From: JANNRA01 sp031401035
GTDB taxonomy: Bacteria > Desulfobacterota > Binatia > HRBIN30 > CADEER01
NCBI GenBank assembly: GCA_031401035.1
Contig: JANNRA010000189.1
Location: forward strand, 1-5,035
Direction: 5' to 3'
DNA: 5,035 bases
The position numbers were made by a program, and so were the translations under genes. The notes beneath the pieces are model-generated. The model made no database searches, was not told the DNA's origin, and saw only the letters and a program-made list of their open reading frames with translations. Below, piece after piece: positions 1 to 5,035 of this stretch. The stretch's first letter is position 1; the number at the start of each line of letters is the position of its first letter.

Positions 1-612
1 GTGCACCGCTGCGCGGCGGGGCAACGGTCGGGCCTGCCCGGCGGCGGCGCGTTCCGCGTGCTGGAGCCGGCGCGGGGCGTCGGCTGGCCAGCCGTCGCGC
101 GTCAGGTGGTGTTCGACGACGTCGTGCGGTACGCCGCCGTCGAGGACGGCGTGGCCGGGCAGCATCGCGTGCGTGCTGAGGCCGCAAGTGTTGTGGAACG
201 AGACGACGCGCTGGTTGGCGGTGGCGGTGCGGCAATAGACCAGGTCAAGGTCGAGTACGTCGAAGGCGGCGCGGTAGACCAGCCAGGCGCTCTCCGCCGC
301 GGCCAGTGAGCCGGCGCGCAGCACCCAGCGGCCCCACTCAGCCCGCCGCGCCGCCTCGTCGAGGTCATAGATGCCGACGGCGCCCTCGGCGCTCCCATCA
401 GCGCGCCGCTCGACGATGAAATAGTAGTCGCCGGGCCGCTCGAAGTAGGCGTCGAACCAGCGCTGCTGCGCGGCGACGTCGGGCGCGCTGCGGTGCAGGA
501 AGCGCGACAGCCGCGCGTCGTTGCGCAGGGCGACGATGAAGGCGGCGTCGCCAGTGGTGATCGGCCGCAGGCGGAAGGCGATGCCGTCGATGCCGACGTC
601 GTGCCGCATCAT
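1..612 (-). CDS. GNAT-family N-acetyltransferase (C-terminus cut by window edge)
   Basis: Reading the minus strand from the ATG at 612-610 gives at least 204 residues with no stop before the window edge, so the end is missing. The start of the fold is typical of RimJ/RimL- or PseH-like acetyltransferases: FRLRPIT near residues 13-19, then LRNDARLSRFLHR near 29-41. EWGRWVL near 92-98 begins the acetyl-CoA binding part, and ANQRVVSFHNTCGL near 132-145 matches the conserved N-x-R-x-x-x-F-x-x-x-x-G-F/L segment that closes the domain. Such enzymes move an acetyl or other acyl group from CoA to an amine; in glycan loci the acceptor is often an amino sugar nucleotide, which is inferred here. The start overlaps the methyltransferase stop as ATGA, implying translational coupling; a second in-frame ATG at 609-607 is equally possible. 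No clear Shine-Dalgarno precedes either. The last 25 or so visible residues are Ala/Arg-rich and unlike the domain. Confidence 0.85.
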   Translation of the reverse strand, partial: MMRHDVGIDGIAFRLRPITTGDAAFIVALRNDARLSRFLHRSAPDVAAQQRWFDAYFERPGDYYFIVERRADGSAEGAVGIYDLDEAARRAEWGRWVLRAGSLAAAESAWLVYRAAFDVLDLDLVYCRTATANQRVVSFHNTCGLSTHAMLPGHAVLDGGVPHDVVEHHLTRDGWPADAPRRLQHAERAAAGQARPLPRRAAVH

Positions 613-1343
613 GCCCCGGCGATGACGTAGATCACGGCGGCGACGTCCGGAAACTGCTCGCCGAGGCGCATGTAGGCCGCGATCATCTCCGGCGTCCAGT
701 TCGCCTCGATCTGCGCGTTGGCGAGCGGCTTCAGCCAGTAGCCACCGGCGACGCGAATGGTCAGGCCGGCGGCGGCGACATCGGCGCGGAAGCCGGGCCA
801 GTCGTAGACACGCCGGTGACCGTGGCGGCGGTCGGCGTCGTTCAGCGCGTCGACGGCCGGCAGCAGCCCCATAAGTACCGCGGCTTGGCGGTGCAGGCTG
901 TTGGCGTTCGGCACCGCGGCGCACAGCACGCCGTCCGGCGCCAGCCAGCCGCGCGCGCGGCGCAGGATCGCCGCCGGCTCGGCGACGTGCTCCAGCACGT
1001 GGCCGAGGAGGATGGTGTCGAAGGGGCGCTGCGGCGTGAACTCCTCGAACGCCGCACAGACGACCGACGCTTGTGGCAGGCGCTGGCGCAGGTCGATGCA
1101 AAGGCGCTCGGCGCCGTCGACCAGGGTGAGATCGGCAAAGTGCTCGGCGAGCATCATGCTCGCCACGCCCTCCGCCGGACCGAGCTCCAGGCAGCGCGGG
1201 CCGCGCCAGTGGCGGGCGAAGATCTGTGTCGAGTAGCGCGCCGACGCGGCATTGAGTCCGTGCGAGTAGTCGTGATCGGCGGCAAGGGCGTCGAGCCGCG
1301 CACGTTCCGCGGCAACCGGATCCTCGATACGGGGTCCATTCAT
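609..1343 (-). CDS. class I SAM-dependent methyltransferase
   Basis: This 244-residue protein has a Rossmann-type SAM-binding core. Motif I is CLELGPAEG at residues 51-59. The acidic residue that holds the SAM ribose is D76 in LTLVDG. FDTILLGHVLEHV at 108-120 is the usual motif of Methyltransf_11/23 proteins, and AVPNANSLHR follows near 145. The C-terminal third (YWLKPLANAQIE and onward) probably shapes the acceptor pocket. The acceptor cannot be told from sequence; a sugar or small carboxylate in glycan or natural-product tailoring fits the neighbours. The reading frame is open up to 1430, but the residues before the chosen ATG (1343-1341) look non-coding. A second candidate start is the ATG at 1361-1359, six codons upstream. 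Neither has a good ribosome binding site. The stop overlaps the next gene (ATGA), so the two are probably co-transcribed and translationally coupled. Confidence 0.9.
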   Translation of the reverse strand: MNGPRIEDPVAAERARLDALAADHDYSHGLNAASARYSTQIFARHWRGPRCLELGPAEGVASMMLAEHFADLTLVDGAERLCIDLRQRLPQASVVCAAFEEFTPQRPFDTILLGHVLEHVAEPAAILRRARGWLAPDGVLCAAVPNANSLHRQAAVLMGLLPAVDALNDADRRHGHRRVYDWPGFRADVAAAGLTIRVAGGYWLKPLANAQIEANWTPEMIAAYMRLGEQFPDVAAVIYVIAGA

Positions 1344-1435
1344 CGGACCGGGATGTAGCATAGCTGAAGGAGGACGTCGCGCACCCGCCCAGCCAGCGAC
1401 GAGCGGCGATCCACCACACCCGACGACCATTCTGG

Positions 1436-1648
1436 ATGTGCAGCTACGAAGTTGCCGCGGCGCTGATCATGCCCGAGGTCACGCAACCGTACTGCGTCGA
1501 CCGCGTGGTCGAGACGGACTGGTGCACAGGCTCGCTGGGTGCCCACTGGGAGAGCGCCGAGCGCCACACATTCGACTTCACGGACTGCGCCTGCCAATGC
1601 CTCAGAGGGGGTTGGGGCGAGTTCAGTGAGAAGCGGCCTGAGATCTGA
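1436..1648 (+). CDS. possible small hypothetical protein or gene remnant, unrecognised
   Basis: A 70-codon frame starts at ATG 1436 and ends at TGA 1646-1648. I do not recognise the product. It is Cys- and Trp-rich for its size, with six Cys and three Trp (for example FDFTDCACQCLRGGWGEF), and has no signal peptide or membrane segment. The argument for coding is composition: by hand count the first, second and third codon positions are about 59, 51 and 84 percent GC, the pattern expected of real genes in a GC-rich genome and better than the competing frames over the same bases. Against it, no ribosome binding site precedes the ATG. The frame also stays open upstream to a TAG at 1361-1363 without a usable start, which suggests either a degraded gene tail or chance. 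It lies between the divergent blocks, about 100 bases before the VOC gene and on the same strand. Confidence 0.25.
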   Translation: MCSYEVAAALIMPEVTQPYCVDRVVETDWCTGSLGAHWESAERHTFDFTDCACQCLRGGWGEFSEKRPEI

Positions 1649-1654
1649 GTTCAG
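1619..1654. repeat. 8-base direct repeat GAGTTCAG, two copies 28 bases apart
   Basis: GAGTTCAG occurs at 1619-1626 and again at 1647-1654, about 100 bases upstream of the VOC start. The 28-base period is not a whole number of helical turns. It could be a pair of operator half-sites, but two copies of an 8-mer is weak evidence. Confidence 0.25.
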
Positions 1655-1706
1655 CTGGGTTACCTCCGGCGTTCCGCTCGTTCTCGGCGTCCTGCGAACT
1701 TCCGCC

Positions 1707-1720
1707 GCCCCGGTCGGGGC
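1707..1720 (+). other. short GC-rich stem-loop upstream of the VOC gene
   Basis: GCCCC (1707-1711) pairs with GGGGC (1716-1720) around a four-base loop, GGTC. It lies about 30 bases before the VOC start, in the probable leader. There is no T-run on either side, so it does not look like an intrinsic terminator. Short GC stems are common by chance in DNA this rich in G and C. Confidence 0.2.
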
Positions 1721-1739
1721 ATCGCTTGGCTCGCTCTGC

Positions 1740-1743
1740 GGAG
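1740..1743 (+). promoter_or_regulatory. ribosome binding site for the VOC gene
   Basis: GGAG lies six bases before the ATG at 1750. This decides between ATG 1750 and the other in-frame candidates, TTG 1726 and GTG 1762, neither of which has a comparable site. Confidence 0.5.
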
Positions 1744-1749
1744 CTGGGT

Positions 1750-2164
1750 ATGTGTCTGGGCGTGCAACCACGCGTTCATCATGTCGGTGTGGTCGTCGCC
1801 AACATCGAGCGGGAACTGGCGCAGTCGGTGTGGACGGCGCATGGGGTGGCGGTGGTGGATCCGATCCAACAGTGTCGCTTGTGCCTGGCGACGTTGACCG
1901 GTGATGGCGAACCCTATGTCGAGCTGGTCGAGCCGCCGCACGCGCAGGCGCCGCCGTGGGCGGCGCTGCAGCGCGGCGGCGGCTGGCACCACGTCTACCT
2001 GGCGGTGCCGATCACCGCAGCCGGTGACCCGCTGCAGCGCCGAGCGCCGGCTGCTGCCGGTGCCCGCCTGGCAGCCGGCGGTGCTGTTCGACGGCCGGCC
2101 AGTGCGATTCGCCTACAACCGCAACCGCGAGTTGCTGGAGTTTCTCGCCGGTGAGCCGCCCTGA
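1750..2164 (+). pseudogene. VOC/glyoxalase-fold protein, frameshifted
   Basis: From ATG 1750 the first frame encodes a vicinal-oxygen-chelate fold resembling methylmalonyl-CoA epimerases and glyoxalases: VHHVGVVVANIE (residues 9-20), then YVELVEP (56-62), then GGGWHHVYLAVP (76-87). The candidate metal ligands are H11, a Glu of YVELVEP and a His of WHHVY. After about base 2035 the homology moves to the next frame, where RRLLPVPAWQPAVLFDG and then ELLEFL, with the expected last Glu ligand, run to TGA 2162-2164. The span is 415 bases, one more than a multiple of three, so removing a single base would give about 137 residues, normal for the family. An extra C near 2039-2041 (cgccgag in place of cgcgag) is the simplest repair. 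Both halves are well conserved, so this is either a sequencing error or a very recent mutation. The end overlaps the FkbH start by 14 bases. The family acts on vicinal oxygen chemistry such as epimerisation next to a thioester; the substrate here is unknown. Confidence 0.8.
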
Positions 2165-4019
2165 TCCGCTCGCCGCGGGACTGGCGGCGGCCGACCGTCG
2201 GGCGCTGCGCGCCGCGCTGGCGCCGCGCACGGCGCTGGCGCCGGCGACGGTGGCGCGGCTCAGCCAGCGGCTGCGCGACTTCGCCGCGCCGCTGACGCCC
2301 GTGCGCCTGGCGGTGTTGCGCACCTACACCACCGAGCTGCTGCGCCCGTACTGGACGTTCGAGGCCCTGCTCGAAGGCCTGGAGCTGGCGCTCTACGAAG
2401 CGCCCTACGGCAGCGTCTGGACGGAGACCGAGGCCGGCGCCGGCCTGGCGGCGCATCGTCCCGATCTGACCCTCGTCTGCCTGCGCTGGGAGGATGTCGA
2501 TCCGCGCTTCGCCGCGCCGCTGCAGCCGCTCGCCGCCGCCGAGCGCGCGACGCTGGTCGCCGACGCAGTGGCACAGCTCGGCGCGGCGCTGGCGGCGCTG
2601 CGCGCCGCGGTGCCCGGGACGATCGTCCTGACCCTGCTGCCGCGCCAGTTTGGGCCCGAGCTCGGCGCCTTCGACGCTATGGCGGAGTCGTCCGACGCCG
2701 CCCTGCGCGCCAGTGTCAAGGGCGCCCTCGCGGCGCGGCTGCGCGCCGCGCTGCCGGCCGTGCACTTCGACGACCTCGACCTGCTGCTCGAGCAGCACGG
2801 CCGCGCCGCGCTGTTCGACCGCCGCCTGTGGCAGGCGAGCCGCTTCCCGTTCTCCAGCGCCGGCGCGCAGGCCGTGGCGCGCCACCTGCTGCGCTACGCG
2901 GTGCTGGCCGTGCACGGGCCGTTGAAATGCATCGCGCTCGATGCCGACAACGTGCTGTGGGGCGGCATCGTCGGCGAGGACGGCCTCGACGGCCTGGCGC
3001 TCGGCCCCGAGTATCCGGGCAATGTCTACGTCGCCTTCCAGCGCCGCCTGCTCGAGCTGCAGCAGCGCGGCGTGCTGCTGGCGCTGTGCAGCAAGAACAA
3101 TCTCGCCGACGTGCTGGCGGTGCTGCGCGAGCATCCGCACCAGCTGCTGCGCGAGGCCCACTTTGCCGCCCTGCACGTGGATTGGGAGCCGAAGTCGGTC
3201 AACCTCGCCGCCCTGGCCGACGAGCTCGGTATCGGCCTCGACGCGGTGGCGTTCGTCGACGACAGCCCGCACGAACGCGCCGAGGTCGGCGGCGCCCTGC
3301 CGCAGGTCGAGATCGTGCCGTTTCCCGCCCAGCTCGTCGACCTGCCGCACTGCCTCGACGACGTCACACGCCTGGAGATCCTGGCGCTCACCGACGAGGA
3401 TCGCCGTCGCACCGCGCTCTACGCCGGCGAGCGGGCGCGCCGCGCCGCGGCCGGGCAGGCGGGCGATCTCGATACCTACCTGGGCTCGCTGGGCATGGTC
3501 ATGACCGTCGGCGTCGACGCCGCGCGCCACGCCGCGCGCATCGCGCAGCTGACGCAGAAGACCAACCAGTTCAACCTCACCACGCGGCGCTACGACGAGG
3601 CCGCGGTGCGCCGCATGCAGGCCGACGCCGACTGGCTGGTGGCCGACTTCGCCCTCGCCGACGCCCTCGGCGACAGCGGCCTGGTCGGCGTCGCGCTGGT
3701 GCGCGGCGTCAGCGGCGCCGAGGCCGAACTCGACGACTTCCTGATGTCCTGCCGCGTCATCGGCCGCCGCGCCGAGAGCGCCTTCCTCGGCTGGCTGCTC
3801 GACACCCTCGCCGCGCGCGGCGTGCAGCGGCTGCGTGCGCATTATCTCGAGACGGCGAGGAACGGACTGGTGCGCAATTTTTTGCCGACACACGGATTCG
3901 TCGCGCGCGTCGCCGGCGAGTACGGGCTGGCGCTCGGGGATGACTGGCGCGCCGGCTGGCCGAAGGCGCCGATCGAGGTGCGCCACGCGGGCGCGCCGCA
4001 GGAGGAGACCAATGGATGA
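2151..4019 (+). CDS. FkbH-like HAD-IIIC family protein (acyl-ACP loading enzyme)
   Basis: This 622-residue protein has the three-part FkbH layout. Residues about 50-250 form an SGNH-hydrolase-like N-terminal domain, degenerate to the eye. Residues about 261-400 form the HAD phosphatase core: DADNVLWGG (D264 nucleophile, D266), CSKNN (S314, K315), K348 in DWEPKSVN, and FVDDSP (D370, D371). All HAD catalytic positions are present. Residues about 440-600 form a GNAT-like C-terminal domain (QLTQKTNQFNLTTRRY, then DFLMSCRVIGRRAE). Characterised FkbH-type enzymes take 1,3-bisphosphoglycerate, remove phosphate and load the glyceryl group onto an ACP; some relatives load lactyl. The partner ACP is encoded immediately downstream with an 8-base overlap. 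The start is GTG 2151, inside the end of the VOC gene, preceded by GGAG at 2137-2140 at a longish 10-base spacing. Family membership is clear; the acyl group and its destination are inferred, and a glycan is likelier than a polyketide in this context. Confidence 0.93.
   Translation: MSRPDPLAAGLAAADRRALRAALAPRTALAPATVARLSQRLRDFAAPLTPVRLAVLRTYTTELLRPYWTFEALLEGLELALYEAPYGSVWTETEAGAGLAAHRPDLTLVCLRWEDVDPRFAAPLQPLAAAERATLVADAVAQLGAALAALRAAVPGTIVLTLLPRQFGPELGAFDAMAESSDAALRASVKGALAARLRAALPAVHFDDLDLLLEQHGRAALFDRRLWQASRFPFSSAGAQAVARHLLRYAVLAVHGPLKCIALDADNVLWGGIVGEDGLDGLALGPEYPGNVYVAFQRRLLELQQRGVLLALCSKNNLADVLAVLREHPHQLLREAHFAALHVDWEPKSVNLAALADELGIGLDAVAFVDDSPHERAEVGGALPQVEIVPFPAQLVDLPHCLDDVTRLEILALTDEDRRRTALYAGERARRAAAGQAGDLDTYLGSLGMVMTVGVDAARHAARIAQLTQKTNQFNLTTRRYDEAAVRRMQADADWLVADFALADALGDSGLVGVALVRGVSGAEAELDDFLMSCRVIGRRAESAFLGWLLDTLAARGVQRLRAHYLETARNGLVRNFLPTHGFVARVAGEYGLALGDDWRAGWPKAPIEVRHAGAPQEETNG
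4000..4007 (+). promoter_or_regulatory. strong Shine-Dalgarno for the ACP gene
   Basis: AGGAGGAG lies inside the last codons of the FkbH-like gene, with the GGAGG core ending six bases before ATG 4012. It is the best ribosome binding site in the window and settles the ACP start, which would otherwise be hidden in a longer open frame beginning at 3835. A strong site fits an ACP needed in excess over its loading enzyme. Confidence 0.8.
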
Positions 4020-4236
4020 CGTCGAGCGCCTGCGCGAGCTCGTGGCACTGACCTTCGACCTGCCGCTCGAGGCGATCACGCCCGCGACCACGCAGGACAC
4101 CTGTGCGCAATGGGACTCGCTGGCGCACCTGAACCTCATGTTGGCGGTCGAGGACGCCTTCGGCCTGACCCTCACCGTCGAGGAGATGGCGGCGATGACC
4201 TCGGTGGCGGCGATCGCGCGGCGGGTTCGTGGTTAG
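4012..4236 (+). CDS. stand-alone acyl carrier protein
   Basis: This 74-residue acidic protein has the size and helix pattern of a single carrier domain. The phosphopantetheine site is S36 in WDSLAHLNLML, the DSL motif, after the helix I region (VERLRELVALTFDL) and a loop rich in Thr and Pro. Helix III follows the VEDAFGLTLTVEEM segment, and the protein ends shortly after TSVAAIARRVRG. It lacks the standard DSLDTVEL motif of fatty-acid AcpP, and its sequence is like the ACPs found beside FkbH proteins. It should need a phosphopantetheinyl transferase encoded elsewhere. The start overlaps the FkbH-like gene by 8 bases and has a strong Shine-Dalgarno, so the two proteins are very likely made together and work as donor-loading enzyme and carrier. 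The thioester it carries, probably a three-carbon hydroxy acid, is inferred from the partner only. Confidence 0.92.
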   Translation: MDDVERLRELVALTFDLPLEAITPATTQDTCAQWDSLAHLNLMLAVEDAFGLTLTVEEMAAMTSVAAIARRVRG

Positions 4237-4255
4237 CCGGCTTGCAAAGCCGCTA
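4234..4255 (+). terminator. stem-loop at the end of the ACP gene (weak terminator or processing site)
   Basis: CGGCTT (4238-4243) and AAGCCG (4247-4252) form a perfect six-pair stem with loop GCA. The flanks TAG (4234-4236, the ACP stop codon) and CTA (4253-4255) add three pairs across one bulged C. No T-run follows, so it is not a standard intrinsic terminator. It may protect or process the message and reduce expression of the downstream epimerase relative to the ACP. Confidence 0.4.
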
Positions 4256-4286
4256 CCTGCCGACTAGCTGACACTGCGTGGATCAA

Positions 4287-5035
4287 ATGGACGTCCTCGA
4301 TTCGCGCCTGCTGGCCAAGGCCTTCACCGGTGCGCGCGTCCTGATCACCGGTGGGCTCGGTTTCATCGGCTCGAGCCTGGCGGTGCCGCTGGCGGAGGCC
4401 GGCGCCGACGTGACGTTGGTCGACGCGATGATCCCCGACTACGGCGGCAACCTGTTCAACGTCGCCCCGGTGCGCGAGCGCGTGCGAATCAATTTCTGCG
4501 ACGTGCGCGATCCGCATGCGATGAACTACCTGGTGCGCGGGCAGGACTTAATCTTCCACGCGGCGGCGCAGGTCTGCCACATCATGAGCCTGTCCGACCC
4601 GTTCCCCGACATCGATATCAACATCAAGGGCAGCGCCGTGCTGTTGGAGGCCTGCAAGCACCACAACACGACGGCGCGCATCACCAAGCTCGGCACGCGC
4701 GGCCAGTATGGGCCGGCGGTGCGACTGCCGGTGGCCGAGGACGCGCCCTTGAACCCCAGGGGCATCTACGAGGTGTCGCTGCTGGCGGCCGAGAAGATCG
4801 CCCAGATCTACCACGACGTGCATGGCCTCCAGACGACGCTGCTGCGTCTGACCAACATCTACGGGCCGCGCGCGCAGATGCGCCACTCGCGCTTCGGCGT
4901 CGCCAACTGGTTCATCCGCCTGGCGGTCGACGGCGAGCCGATCCAGGTGTTCGGCGACGGCCAGTTGAAGCGCGACTTCGTCTACATCGACGATTGCGTC
5001 GCCGCGATCCTCGCCGCCGCCAGCGCGCCCAGCAC
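4287..5035 (+). CDS. NAD-dependent epimerase/dehydratase (extended SDR), 3' end outside window
   Basis: The 249 visible residues make up most of an extended short-chain dehydrogenase/reductase acting on nucleotide sugars. The dinucleotide-binding loop is GGLGFIG at 22-28, with D46 after the second strand (TLVD) to select NAD. CDVRD (71-75), FHAAAQV (90-96), RLTNIYGPR (187-195) and RDFVYIDD (229-236) are the other family landmarks. At the catalytic site the tyrosine is Y161 in GIYEVSLLAAEK, but the expected lysine four residues later is L165. The usual Ser/Thr segment reads GTRGQYG, with T137. The family normally oxidises a hydroxyl on a UDP-, GDP- or TDP-sugar and then epimerises, dehydrates or decarboxylates; the product here is unknown. 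An in-frame TGA at 4269-4271 limits the start to ATG 4287 or GTG 4278; neither has a strong ribosome binding site. It lies 50 bases after the ACP, on the same strand and probably the same transcript. A full-length family member has roughly 310-340 residues. Confidence 0.9.
   Translation, partial: MDVLDSRLLAKAFTGARVLITGGLGFIGSSLAVPLAEAGADVTLVDAMIPDYGGNLFNVAPVRERVRINFCDVRDPHAMNYLVRGQDLIFHAAAQVCHIMSLSDPFPDIDINIKGSAVLLEACKHHNTTARITKLGTRGQYGPAVRLPVAEDAPLNPRGIYEVSLLAAEKIAQIYHDVHGLQTTLLRLTNIYGPRAQMRHSRFGVANWFIRLAVDGEPIQVFGDGQLKRDFVYIDDCVAAILAAASAPS

Larger units (their letters stand above)
1344..1749. other. divergent intergenic region between the two gene blocks
   Basis: About 400 bases separate the methyltransferase start on the minus strand from the VOC start on the plus strand, so promoters for both blocks most likely lie here. 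I could not pick out a convincing -35/-10 pair on either strand. The stretch has visibly lower GC than the flanking genes. It contains a short plus-strand reading frame with coding-like composition (1436-1648), an 8-base direct repeat GAGTTCAG at 1619-1626 and 1647-1654, and a short GC-only stem-loop at 1707-1720. It may be regulatory, or may include the remnant of a lost gene. Confidence 0.6.

Noticed and set aside
816..1358. A 180-codon plus-strand frame antisense to the methyltransferase
   Set aside because: It is a shadow of the methyltransferase, which has all SAM-binding motifs in order on the other strand.
1366..1373. A perfect-looking Shine-Dalgarno sequence (GAAGGAGG) on the plus strand
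   Set aside because: No ATG, GTG or TTG follows at a workable distance, so it does not serve a plus-strand gene; it lies just upstream of the minus-strand methyltransferase and reads as its complement there.
1343..1430. Extension of the methyltransferase start up to 1430
   Set aside because: The extra 29 residues have no family resemblance, and ATG codons closer to the conserved domain (1343 and 1361) are better placed.
1707..1720. The GC stem-loop as an intrinsic terminator between the divergent blocks
   Set aside because: The stem is only five pairs, there is no T-run on either strand, and no convergent transcription needs to be stopped at this point.
1340..1771. A 143-codon minus-strand frame across the divergent intergenic region
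   Set aside because: It overlaps the methyltransferase start, its third codon positions are only about 59 percent GC over the section counted, and the product shows no family features.
2828..3943. A 371-codon Arg/Ala-rich frame within the FkbH-like gene
   Set aside because: It is an alternative frame of a GC-rich gene; the composition (mostly Arg, Ala, Gly, Pro) is typical of out-of-frame translation, and the true frame has intact catalytic motifs.
1995..4175. A 726-codon open frame on the minus strand, antisense to the FkbH-like and ACP genes
   Set aside because: It is the complement of strongly GC3-biased genes, which removes stop codons from the antisense frame. Its product is a low-complexity Arg/Ala/Gln/Gly/Val-rich string with no recognisable fold, while the plus strand encodes clear, motif-complete proteins.

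Overview
The window comes from a high-GC bacterial chromosome or contig, with strongly GC-biased third codon positions and GTG starts in use. The gene families fit a Pseudomonadota-like surface-glycan or flagellin-glycan locus, but the taxonomic guess rests only on base composition and gene content and is weak. No rRNA, tRNA, CRISPR array, insertion sequence or phage gene was seen.

Layout. Two gene blocks diverge from a roughly 400-base intergenic region (about 1344-1749). On the minus strand, reading leftwards, a class I SAM-dependent methyltransferase (1343-609) is followed, with a 4-base ATGA overlap, by a GNAT acetyltransferase that runs off the left edge. On the plus strand, reading rightwards, there is a VOC/glyoxalase-fold gene carrying a frameshift (1750-2164), a 622-residue FkbH-like HAD-IIIC protein (2151-4019), a 74-residue stand-alone acyl carrier protein (4012-4236) and an extended-SDR NAD-dependent sugar epimerase/dehydratase that runs off the right edge (4287-5035). 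VOC/FkbH and FkbH/ACP overlap by 14 and 8 bases, so these three are almost certainly one translationally coupled unit. The epimerase follows after a 50-base gap that contains a stem-loop.

How the genes may work together. FkbH-like proteins are known to dephosphorylate a three-carbon phosphoglycerate-type donor and load the acyl group (glyceryl in the studied polyketide systems) onto the phosphopantetheine arm of a partner ACP. Here the FkbH and ACP sit in a sugar-modification setting (epimerase, N-acetyltransferase, methyltransferase) with no polyketide synthase visible. The inference is that the cassette makes a small ACP-bound acyl group that ends up on a sugar, or is used to build one. The VOC protein may rearrange or epimerise that small acid or its thioester; its real substrate cannot be read from the sequence.

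Points that stand out: the single-base-type frameshift in the VOC gene, the loss of the lysine of the YxxxK motif in the epimerase, the VOC-FkbH-ACP cassette itself, and a short reading frame in the divergent intergenic region with coding-like codon composition but no recognisable family.
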